From Nitrosomonas sp. (lineage in GTDB: Bacteria > Pseudomonadota > Gammaproteobacteria > Burkholderiales > Nitrosomonadaceae): 19,265 bases of DNA. The stretch spans positions 1 through 19,265 of the forward strand of contig SXJH01000093.1 of NCBI GenBank assembly GCA_005779435.1, written 5' to 3'. Each line of letters begins with the position of its first letter. Positions within the stretch are counted from its first letter, which is position 1. Below the pieces are notes generated by a model. That model was not told where the DNA came from. It saw nothing but the letters and a program-made list of their open reading frames with translations, and searched no databases. Positions 1 through 6,251 of this stretch are shown piece by piece. A program made the translations under genes and the position numbers.

Positions 1-1204
1 CCGGGGTCACGTCCACCGTCAGTGTGTAGGCGCTGGCGCTGAAGTCGGTGCCGTCACCCACCTTGAAGTCAATGGTGGCGTAACCAGTGCCATTCTCGTT
101 GGTATCTGGCACGAAGCGCAGGTTGCCGCCCGTGATGTCGGTCGCGCTGATCTCCTGGTTCAGCGTCACTGCCACCCAGGCACTGCCGTTGTACCATTCC
201 AGGCTGCCGTCGCTTGCCAGCGTGGTGATTTTCACCGCCGCAATCGAGTCGCCGTCGACGTCGGCGAAGGTGCCGAAGTCGCCCAAGCCCAGCACCACTG
301 CGGTGTCTTCGAGGGTCGTTACCGAGTCATCGGTCGAGGTCGGCGCATCATTAACACCCACAAAATCACTCTGGCCGAAATCAATCTCGCCTTTGACCTT
401 GATCGCCATATCGGCTTTGCCATTTCCATTGGTATCGGCGAAAACATAGGTGAACCCGTTAGTGCTATCTTTCCAATACCAGATGCCGTATGTATCAGGC
501 GTTGCTCCGCTGAAATGAAGCGCACCCGAGGTGTCGGTATTGAGCTTGGTGAAATCGAGTTTATCCGAGCCTTTAGTAAAGTCGGTGATGTAATCGCCAG
601 TCGCTGATTGCCAGTCATCTGCGCTATCACCATCTTCTTCTACTGTTTCTCCATCGGTTGAGCGGGAGTCGGCAATGCGATCATAAATGAATGTATCTGG
701 CCCACTACCACCAGTCAATGTATCTCCACCCAAACCACCAATAATCGTATCCGGCCCATTTCCGCCATTGATGGTGTCATTATAATTATCAAGAATGTCA
801 TCAGCAGCATCATAGGATTGTGTAATCTCAGTGGTGCCCCCTGTATTTTTACCGTCTCCGTACAGCATGTCGGCACCATTGCCTCCGTTAATGGTATCTG
901 ATCCTTCACCACCATATATGATGTCCTTGGCATTGTCTTCTGTCGGATCCAGCGTGCTGCCATCACCGGAAAGGGTGTCGTTACCGGCACCACCGTAGAT
1001 TTCATCCTTGCCGTTACCGCCAATTACGGTGTCATCGCCTCCCATCGCTTCGATATAGTCCTGACCGTTGCCGCCGGTGATCGTGTCAGTTAAATCTGTC
1101 GAATTGGATAAACCGGTTGATTTCTTGCCATTAGAATAAAATGAACCACTGCTTTTGATAACACTGTAACTGTAGCTGGTTTTGGATAAATTGATGGTTG
1201 CCAT
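1..1204 (-). CDS. Large RTX / Ig-like repeat secreted protein, N-terminal 401 residues (runs off left edge)
   Basis: The reading frame is open from an ATG at 1204 to the window edge, so only the N-terminal part is present. Residues 1-40 are Ser/Thr-rich with no classical signal peptide. Residues 43-170 hold glycine/aspartate nonapeptides of the haemolysin-type calcium-binding (RTX) kind, such as GGNGQDYIE, GGDDTVIGG, GGAGNDTLSG and GGNGPDTIIGG. Residues about 171-280 resemble the C-terminal domain of serralysin-type (M10) proteins (FIYDRIADS, ITDF..GSDKLDF, FADTNGNGKADM). From about 284 (GVNDAPTSTDDS) an Ig/cadherin-like repeat begins, as in large type I secreted adhesins. An AAGGA ribosome site lies about 9 nt before the ATG. 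A PilZ gene lies 74 bp upstream on the same strand and may be co-transcribed. RTX proteins are usually exported by a type I system and fold on binding calcium. No secretion genes are in view. An adhesin role is inferred. RTX repeats at the N-terminus are unusual. Confidence 0.85.
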   Translation of the reverse strand, partial: MATINLSKTSYSYSVIKSSGSFYSNGKKSTGLSNSTDLTDTITGGNGQDYIEAMGGDDTVIGGNGKDEIYGGAGNDTLSGDGSTLDPTEDNAKDIIYGGEGSDTINGGNGADMLYGDGKNTGGTTEITQSYDAADDILDNYNDTINGGNGPDTIIGGLGGDTLTGGSGPDTFIYDRIADSRSTDGETVEEDGDSADDWQSATGDYITDFTKGSDKLDFTKLNTDTSGALHFSGATPDTYGIWYWKDSTNGFTYVFADTNGNGKADMAIKVKGEIDFGQSDFVGVNDAPTSTDDSVTTLEDTAVVLGLGDFGTFADVDGDSIAAVKITTLASDGSLEWYNGSAWVAVTLNQEISATDITGGNLRFVPDTNENGTGYATIDFKVGDGTDFSASAYTLTVDVTP

Positions 1205-1278
1205 GATAATATTTCCTTGTGTAGAGAGTTGAAATAATTGATAGAAATATAATTAAATTGCCCGGTCTGTTTTGATTC

Positions 1279-1554
1279 CTATGCGGCAATGGCGAGATCG
1301 GTGAACTGCACCGCGACGCCATAGCCGTTTGGTTGTTCTTCCGTTCTGATCACTTTGCCCTTGCATTGCATGGCCGGTTCGCGGTTAAGGTGGATGGTCA
1401 TGCCGATCAGTTGCTTCGGCTCCAGTTTCTGCGGCGACAGGAAATACATGCCGGTTGCGCTGATGTCGCGCGACCAGCCTTGCTGTTCCGCAAAGGTCAC
1501 CAGGCAATGCACGCTGTAGCGTTCGCTGGATCGTTTTTCACCGGGTGTAATCAT
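1279..1554 (-). CDS. Stand-alone PilZ-domain protein (c-di-GMP receptor)
   Basis: This 91-residue protein is a single PilZ domain. Both parts of the cyclic-di-GMP site are visible: RxxxR at R8-R12 (RSSER) and DxSxxG at D30-G35 (DISATG). They are followed by beta-strand segments ending in GYGVAVQFTDL. The family binds c-di-GMP and passes the signal to a partner protein or process. The start is the ATG at 1554. The gene sits between a LuxR-type regulator gene upstream and a large RTX gene 74 bp downstream, all on the minus strand, so control of production or secretion of the RTX protein is a reasonable inference. The upstream 250 bp hold hairpins and the GTTAAC array, its probable control region. 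Identification as PilZ is confident; the biological target is unknown. Confidence 0.88.
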   Translation of the reverse strand: MITPGEKRSSERYSVHCLVTFAEQQGWSRDISATGMYFLSPQKLEPKQLIGMTIHLNREPAMQCKGKVIRTEEQPNGYGVAVQFTDLAIAA

Positions 1555-1626
1555 TTTAGGTGCCGTCTTTCAAAAAATTAGGAATTTTCTGAGTGGCATT
1601 CTGAGGGGAATGGCAACATTTGAACA

Positions 1627-1687
1627 GTTACCTTTTGTTAATTTTTTTGTTAACAAATGTTAACTATTTTTGTTAACATTTGTTAAC
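1627..1687. promoter_or_regulatory. Array of six GTTAAC-type boxes in three 16-bp units (putative operator)
   Basis: GTTAAC or near matches begin at 1627 (GTTACC), 1637 (GTTAAT), 1649, 1659, 1672 and 1682, so the start-to-start spacings are 10, 12, 10, 13 and 10 bp. They form three units: GTTACCTTTTGTTAAT, GTTAACAAATGTTAAC and GTTAACATTTGTTAAC. The second and third units are exact reverse complements of each other, separated by 7 bp, and unit starts are 22 and 23 bp apart, about two helical turns. The array lies 73-133 bp upstream of the PilZ start. The regular pairing suggests cooperative binding of a dimeric regulator, perhaps the adjacent LuxR-type protein. The units could also fold as an AT-rich cruciform or hairpin. 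Confidence 0.55.
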
Positions 1688-1693
1688 TTTTTC

Positions 1694-1716
1694 CTCTGAA
1701 AGCGCCTGTTTCAGAG
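1694..1716. repeat. Perfect 8-bp inverted repeat, 7-nt loop
   Basis: CTCTGAAA at 1694-1701 is the exact reverse complement of TTTCAGAG at 1709-1716. It lies between the GTTAAC array and the hairpin at the end of the luxR-type gene. No strong T tract follows on the minus strand, so it is not a textbook terminator. It could be part of the leader of the PilZ transcript or a protein-binding site. Confidence 0.4.
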
Positions 1717-1762
1717 CGTTTTGGAAATTTGATGAATTTCCGGGATTGTTGAAGTTTTTTTC

Positions 1763-1808
1763 TGATGGGGCAGCAATTCAATCCGCCGGGAATTGCTGCC
1801 GGGCATCA
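1763..1808 (-). terminator. Hairpin at the end of the LuxR-type gene (probable transcription end or mRNA 3' stabiliser)
   Basis: GGCAGCAATTC (1769-1779) pairs perfectly with GAATTGCTGCC (1790-1800). After a small internal loop, TGATG (1763-1767) pairs with CATCA (1804-1808), which includes the regulator's stop codon. The stem is strong and sits exactly at the gene end. On the minus strand, however, the stem is followed by an A-rich tract, not a U tract, so its efficiency as an intrinsic terminator is doubtful. Confidence 0.45.
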
Positions 1809-2525
1809 GATCAGGTTTTTTTCCTTGAGGAGATGCGCCAGTTGTATGCGATTGGTGATATTCAGTTTGTTGTATATGCGATTGATATAGACTCTGGCGG
1901 AGCCGTCGGAGAGGTTCAATTGGCGGGCGGCCGATTTGTTGTTGTGGCCGGTTGCGATCAGGACGGCGAGATTCATTTCGCTGGAGGAGAGTTGCGTGGC
2001 GATGGACTGATATTCCGATTCGCGCCGCAGGATCTGCTCGAATGCCGACTTCATGCTGTTGCGTTCCATCCATTCACCGCCTGCGTGCACGCGTTGTAGG
2101 CACTGGAGGATCAGCGTGGTCGGCATTTCCTTGAGTAGGATGCCTTTAATGCCGGCTTTTACAAGGTTGCAGGTTTCAGAATCATTCAGGCTGCCAGTCA
2201 GTATCACGATCCGGATTGCTTCCCCTCCGGATCTGATCTGCTGGATCGCCTTCATGCCATCGGTGTTGGGCAAGTGAAAATCCATCACGACGATATCGGG
2301 CTTTTGAAGTTTTACATGCTCCGTGATATTGTTCGCGTGACTGAATGCACCCGTTACGGTATAACCGGCCTCTTCCGTCAGCAGTGTTTTCAGGCCGAGT
2401 AGAACGATGGGTTGCGAGTCGATCAGCAAAACCCGGACGGATTTTTCACGTTGTGTTGTCTGTACTTTTGCATCGACCGCGTCGGCCTCGGAACCCAAAG
2501 ACGGGTCCTTGTGGTCATTATCCAT
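1806..2525 (-). CDS. LuxR/NarL-family DNA-binding response regulator
   Basis: The 239-residue protein has a roughly 28-residue hydrophilic N-terminal extension, a receiver domain (about 30-150) and a LuxR-type helix-turn-helix (about 180-238, with NNKSAARQLNLSDGSARVY and KLNITNRIQL). The predicted phosphoacceptor is D82 in MDFHLPNTDG, with T110 and K132 (LLKE) as the conserved switch residues. The usual acidic pair at the start of the receiver is D36-S37, so one of the two acidic residues is replaced. No sensor kinase gene is in the window, making it an orphan here. It starts at the ATG at 2525 with AGAGAG just upstream. It is followed by the GTTAAC array, the PilZ gene and the RTX gene, which are the obvious candidate targets. 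The family call is sure; the targets are inferred. Confidence 0.9.
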   Translation of the reverse strand: MDNDHKDPSLGSEADAVDAKVQTTQREKSVRVLLIDSQPIVLLGLKTLLTEEAGYTVTGAFSHANNITEHVKLQKPDIVVMDFHLPNTDGMKAIQQIRSGGEAIRIVILTGSLNDSETCNLVKAGIKGILLKEMPTTLILQCLQRVHAGGEWMERNSMKSAFEQILRRESEYQSIATQLSSSEMNLAVLIATGHNNKSAARQLNLSDGSARVYINRIYNKLNITNRIQLAHLLKEKNLI

Positions 2526-2557
2526 AATCTCTCTATAAACATCAGGTTGGTTTCAGG

Positions 2558-2587
2558 ATTGTAAAAACATGACGAGGCGTGCTGCAA
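2558..2587 (-). promoter_or_regulatory. Putative sigma-70 promoter of the LuxR-type regulator gene
   Basis: On the minus strand TTGCAG (2587-2582) is followed after 18 nt by TACAAT (2563-2558), fair matches to -35 and -10 hexamers. This would give a leader of about 25-30 nt before the ATG at 2525. The call is by eye only. The remainder of the 289-bp gap up to 2814 holds no convincing gene. Confidence 0.35.
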
Positions 2588-2814
2588 CTATTGGCTGTTG
2601 CTTAAAGTATATAATGATAAGGAAACACAGAATCATTGGTTGCACAAGCGATCTGCCGCGTTGGGCGGTGCTCGAAAATTCGCCTATCGCTATGATATGC
2701 CTCATTTTCTGCGTTCCATCCGCCTTGCTTGTCGAATGATTCGGTATTTCCGTAACTTTCTATATATTAACATGATTTTCTTGTAGGGCAAGAGGGATCT
2801 CTTTTTTATTTCCG

Positions 2815-3693
2815 ATGATGAATGAGCTGGATAAACTGTGTGGGCATATCGATCAATTGCTGGATCGGCTGGATCGGGTTTTTCCGGCCGTACAAACGGA
2901 GCCGGATTGGCAGGCGGCGGTTGCTTTCCGCTGGCGCAGGCAGGGCGATGCCGGATATATTCAACCGGTGACGCATCCGCACCGGATTACACTCGATGCG
3001 TTGCGCGGTATTGACGAGCAGAAGCGGCGCATCGATCAGAATACGCGGCAATTCGTGCAAGGATTTTCGGCGAATAATGTATTGCTGACCGGTGCGCGCG
3101 GGACGGGGAAATCGTCGCTGATTAAAGCGCTGTTGAATAAATATGCACAGGACGGATTGCGGTTGATCGAGGTGGAGAAGCATCATCTCGTCGATTTGCA
3201 CGACATCGTGGACAAGATTTACCGGCGTCCGGAGCGGTTTATTTTGTTTTGCGACGATTTGTCGTTTGAAACCGACGAGGCGGGGTACAAAGCGCTCAAA
3301 GTGGTGCTGGACGGGTCGATTGCCACGGTTTCCGATAATGTGTCGATCTATGCGACTTCGAATCGGCGTCATATGGTGCCGGAATTCATGCGCGACAATC
3401 TCGACACAAAGCATATCGGCGAGGAGGTGCATCCGAGCGAAGCGATTGAGGAGAAGATTTCGTTGTCGGAGCGTTTCGGTTTATGGGTATCGTTTTATCC
3501 GTTCGATCAGGATCAATATCTGGAGATTGTGCGCCATTGGCTGGCTTATTTCGGTATCGGGCAGATGACCGAGCAAGCGCGAACCGAAGCGCTGCAATGG
3601 GCGATTGAGCGCGGTTCGCGCAGCGGGCGCGTGGCGTGGCAGTTTGCGCGCGATCTGGCGGGGCGGCAAAGATCGGCTCCAAGTAACCCGTGA
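2815..3693 (+). CDS. DUF815-family AAA+-like ATPase
   Basis: The 292-residue P-loop ATPase has Walker A GARGTGKS at 93-100, Walker B FILFCDD at 142-148 and a sensor-1-like ATSNRRH at 180-186. This is the pattern of the DUF815 family, whose cellular role is not established. It ends in a 4-bp GTGA overlap with the Nudix-ThiE gene, so the two are translationally coupled. In many betaproteobacteria these two genes are neighbours, often near argJ and yacG, which fits the yacG at 5848. Two ATG codons (2815 and 2818) are possible starts. The best purine-rich site, AGAGGGA at 2791-2797, is unusually far upstream at 17 nt, so the exact start is uncertain. Confidence 0.88.
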   Translation: MMNELDKLCGHIDQLLDRLDRVFPAVQTEPDWQAAVAFRWRRQGDAGYIQPVTHPHRITLDALRGIDEQKRRIDQNTRQFVQGFSANNVLLTGARGTGKSSLIKALLNKYAQDGLRLIEVEKHHLVDLHDIVDKIYRRPERFILFCDDLSFETDEAGYKALKVVLDGSIATVSDNVSIYATSNRRHMVPEFMRDNLDTKHIGEEVHPSEAIEEKISLSERFGLWVSFYPFDQDQYLEIVRHWLAYFGIGQMTEQARTEALQWAIERGSRSGRVAWQFARDLAGRQRSAPSNP

Positions 3694-4667
3694 ATGCTTC
3701 GGTAGTACCAAACCAGAAACCCGCACCGGTTGTTGAAGTCGTTGCTGCGGTGATTTTGCGCCCGGACGGGCGGTTTTTGTTGACGCAGCGGCCTGACGGA
3801 AAAGTCTATTCCGGATATTGGGAGTTTCCCGGCGGTAAAGTTGAACCCAACGAATCGTTGCTGCATGCCTTGGAACGTGAATTGTGGGAAGAGCTGGGTA
3901 TTTACGTTCGTCAGGCGCACCCATGGATCACACGGGTTTTTGCTTATTCCCATGCTACCGTGCGCTTGCATTTTTTTCGCGTGATGGAATGGGAGGGCGA
4001 TCTTGTGCCGAGGGAGCAACAAGGCGTGAGCTGGCAATGGCCGCATCGGGTTGACGTATCGCCGATCCTGCCTGCCAACGGTCCTATTTTACAGTCATTG
4101 CTACTGCCGCCGGTTTACGCAATCACCCGAGCGGCCGAAATCGGCATTGAAGCCGCATTAATGCAGATCGAACAGGCATTGCAGAGTGGCGTGCGTTTGC
4201 TGCAAATCCGGGAAAAACAAATGGCCGGGGAAATGTTGCGGTCATTTGCAGAAAGTACGCTGGCGCTGGCGCGGAATTATCAGGCAAAAGTGTTGATCAA
4301 CGGCGATGTGGAATTGGCGTGCGAAGCCGGTGCGGATGGCGTGCATTTTACGTCAGCGCAATTGCTGGCGTTGACGTCGCTGCCCGAAGCGGGTTTTTCG
4401 TTGTACGGCGCATCTTGCCATAATGCCGAAGAGATCTACGCGGCGGAGCAGCTTGGGATTGATTTTGTGGTTTTAGGGCCGGTTCAATCGACGTTGACGC
4501 ATCCCGGGATGGTTCCTTTGGGCTGGCGGCGTTTTGCCGCGTTGATTCGCGATTATCCGCTGCCGGTTTATGCGTTGGGCGGGTTGAGTGCGTACGATTT
4601 ATCGGTGGCACAGGAAATGGGGGCGCACGGCATCGCTATGATGCGCGGCATTGCGCAAAGGCTGTGA
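3690..4667 (+). CDS. Nudix hydrolase (MutT-like) fused to a thiamine-phosphate-synthase-like domain
   Basis: The 325-residue protein has two domains. Residues about 15-125 form a MutT-like Nudix domain with a perfect Nudix box from G49 to I71 (G-x5-E55-x7-R63-E64-L-x-E67-E68-x-G70-I). This points to hydrolysis of oxidised nucleotides such as 8-oxo-dGTP. Residues about 130-325 are a TIM-barrel ThiE-like domain: LLQIREK, VLINGDVELACEAGADGVHF, DFVVLGPVQST and YALGGLS. In typical ThiE proteins the segment after the GPV-x-x-T motif is TK; here it is STLTHPG, so full thiamine phosphate synthase activity is doubtful. The start is the GTG at 3690, inside the stop of the DUF815 gene. This fusion is a known betaproteobacterial architecture. 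Nudix activity is well supported; the role of the second domain is uncertain. Confidence 0.9.
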   Translation: MNASVVPNQKPAPVVEVVAAVILRPDGRFLLTQRPDGKVYSGYWEFPGGKVEPNESLLHALERELWEELGIYVRQAHPWITRVFAYSHATVRLHFFRVMEWEGDLVPREQQGVSWQWPHRVDVSPILPANGPILQSLLLPPVYAITRAAEIGIEAALMQIEQALQSGVRLLQIREKQMAGEMLRSFAESTLALARNYQAKVLINGDVELACEAGADGVHFTSAQLLALTSLPEAGFSLYGASCHNAEEIYAAEQLGIDFVVLGPVQSTLTHPGMVPLGWRRFAALIRDYPLPVYALGGLSAYDLSVAQEMGAHGIAMMRGIAQRL

Positions 4668-4684
4668 GTTCTCTCGTTTCTCGA

Positions 4685-4715
4685 TTGCTGCCCGGTATGA
4701 CGGGCGCAATTTCTG
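4685..4715. terminator. Hairpin between convergent genes (probable terminator)
   Basis: TTGC-T-GCCCG (4685-4694) pairs with CGGGC-GCAA (4701-4709), a nine-pair stem with one bulged T and a GTATGA loop, followed by TTTCT. It lies 17 bp after the Nudix-ThiE stop and just beyond the end of the diguanylate cyclase gene on the other strand, so it could serve both directions. The T tract is short. Confidence 0.5.
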
Positions 4716-4726
4716 CAATCCCGTTT

Positions 4727-5851
4727 TTATAGAATGGGATCGGTAAAAATGACCACCCGGTTTCTGCCGCCTGCTTTAGCTTCGTATAATGCTTTATCCG
4801 CCCTGTCGAGCAGCGTTGCGCAAATAAAATCGGCATCGTGTTGCTGCACGGTCAACAATCCCCTGAGACTGGCCATGCCGATGGATACCGTCGCGTGAAG
4901 TTGTTTGTCGTGCAGAATGATTTTGGAAGAATAGATCGCTTGCCGCAACCGCTCGGCAATTTCCTGTGCGGCGTGCAGGGTCGTCGATGGCAGCGCTACG
5001 ACGAATTCCTCGCCGCCGTAGCGGGCGACGATGTCGCAAGATCTGACTTGTTCTTTGATAATGCCGACCATATGTCTTAATACCAAATCGCCCGTTTGAT
5101 GACCGTAGTTGTCATTGATTTTCTTGAAGTGATCGACATCGAGAAACATGCAAATCAAATCGTCGTCCCAGCGCGTGCATCGGGCGATTTCATCTTTAAG
5201 GCGCAAATCGAAATAGCGGCGGTTATACGCTTGCGTCAATACGTCTTGATAGCTGATTTCTTTGATTCTTTGCTGGTTGAGACAATTTTCGATTGCGACG
5301 GCGGTCATGGCCGAGAGCTTTTGCAGGAAAAGCGTGCCGATGCCTTCCTGGTAACGATGAGGATCGTGGCTTAACAACATCAGCGCGCCGATGATCCGAT
5401 CGCTGCGCAGCAATGGCAAAAAGGCGGCGCTTTTGATCCGGTCGCGGGTTTTTAAGTTGGCGATCATCCAGTGGTATTTTCTGAGCGCTTCGGTGCCCAG
5501 TATCGGGTTATGCGTTAGCGATTGAATGATTTCCGTATCTTTTAATGTGTCGAGAATCAATAGTCTGCTTTCGGAATTCAACCGAGTTTTTTCATTGTAA
5601 TCAAGAAATAAGCGCTCCACATCTTTTTGGTGATCGATCAGGCATAAAACCGTATCCAAAAGTTGAAAGCGGGTTACGATTTGAGACAGCAGTAAGTCAT
5701 GCAATTGTGCCGGTGTGCTGGCGCCGATGATTTCAAAACCGAAGGTTTCGTAGAGTTCTTGTTTTTTTTCGTTGTCCCTGGCCTGCTTAAGGAGCTGATC
5801 AAGCTTGCGCTGTAGTTCTCGATTCTTCTCGTAAACTGACTCATTCATCAT
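4727..5851 (-). CDS. Diguanylate cyclase: DUF484/GAF-like sensor domain plus GGDEF domain
   Basis: The 374-residue protein makes cyclic-di-GMP from two GTP. A charged, probably coiled N-terminus (about 5-35) is followed by a DUF484/GAF-like domain (about 36-195) and a GGDEF domain (about 203-370). The active-site motif is GGEEF at 279-283. The inhibitory I-site RxxD is R270-D273, exactly five residues before it, so product inhibition is expected. DVDHFKKINDNYGH (238-251) and ADKALYEAKAGGRN are typical of active enzymes. No transmembrane segment is seen, so it should be cytosolic. The ATG at 5851 overlaps the yacG stop by 4 bp (ATGA), indicating translational coupling. The ligand of the sensor domain is unknown. 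It could supply c-di-GMP to the two PilZ proteins in the window, but this is inference from proximity only. Confidence 0.92.
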   Translation of the reverse strand: MMNESVYEKNRELQRKLDQLLKQARDNEKKQELYETFGFEIIGASTPAQLHDLLLSQIVTRFQLLDTVLCLIDHQKDVERLFLDYNEKTRLNSESRLLILDTLKDTEIIQSLTHNPILGTEALRKYHWMIANLKTRDRIKSAAFLPLLRSDRIIGALMLLSHDPHRYQEGIGTLFLQKLSAMTAVAIENCLNQQRIKEISYQDVLTQAYNRRYFDLRLKDEIARCTRWDDDLICMFLDVDHFKKINDNYGHQTGDLVLRHMVGIIKEQVRSCDIVARYGGEEFVVALPSTTLHAAQEIAERLRQAIYSSKIILHDKQLHATVSIGMASLRGLLTVQQHDADFICATLLDRADKALYEAKAGGRNRVVIFTDPIL

Positions 5852-6042
5852 TCGCGCTCAATATTGTTTCGGGTTTCAAGGTCGATTTCGATGTCAGTGT
5901 CGGGAATTCGGTAAGATTCCTGCGCCCATTGCGACAAATCGGCCGTTTTGCACCGTTCTGAGCAAAAAGGTCGGTATCGATTGTTTATTTCCCAGACGGC
6001 GTTAGCGCCGCATTGGGGACAAGTAACGATACGCTGTAACAT
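5848..6042 (-). CDS. yacG: YacG, zinc-binding DNA gyrase inhibitor
   Basis: This short zinc protein has the YacG pattern CPQCG ... RPFCSERCKTADLSQWAQESYRIP, with the CxxC and CxxxC pairs of the zinc site and the DL..W..E.YRIP tail. In E. coli the family binds GyrB and inhibits gyrase. Starting at the ATG at 6042 gives 64 residues, the usual family length. A TTG at 6075 would add 11 residues with no family support. A weak GAGA ribosome site lies about 8 nt before the ATG. Its stop overlaps the start of the diguanylate cyclase gene. In many betaproteobacteria yacG lies near the Nudix-ThiE and DUF815 genes, as here, though with opposite orientation and the cyclase in between. Confidence 0.9.
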   Translation of the reverse strand: MLQRIVTCPQCGANAVWEINNRYRPFCSERCKTADLSQWAQESYRIPDTDIEIDLETRNNIERE

Positions 6043-6160
6043 AACCTGTGTCTCTATAAAGTTGTTTTGCGGCAAGAATATCGCTGCTTTGACAATAAGC
6101 AGCCGGAATATTGCAAGAACAAGTGATAGTAAATCAAGATATTGGATAATTTGTTTTGGG

Positions 6161-6203
6161 CTGTCAACTTTATGTTTGCTGAATTTTTACAAAAAATTGA
6201 CAG
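6161..6203. promoter_or_regulatory. CTGTCAA/TTGACAG inverted repeat in a divergent promoter region
   Basis: CTGTCAA (6161-6167) and TTGACAG (6197-6203) form a perfect 7-bp inverted repeat with an AT-rich 29-bp centre. It lies between yacG (minus) and the sigma factor gene (plus). On the minus strand the left arm supplies TTGACA, followed after 17 nt by CAATAT, a possible promoter for yacG and the cyclase gene. The arrangement could be an operator shared by the divergent units. Confidence 0.35.
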
Positions 6204-6251
6204 TATTTAGCCTAAACTTCGCCTTTCCGTATTCACCTAAAGGTTTGCATT

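Noticed and set aside
1680..2099. Plus-strand frame of 139 residues opposite the LuxR-type gene
   Set aside because: It is antisense to a well-supported regulator with complete receiver and HTH domains; the protein shows no domain.
2598..2786. Open frame of 62 residues on the plus strand upstream of the DUF815 gene
   Set aside because: It has no recognisable domain and no clear ribosome site, and its sequence is like non-coding AT-rich and repeat-derived DNA. ACAAGC/GCTTGT arms at 2643 and 2727 hint at an old extragenic repeat, but the match is too short to call.
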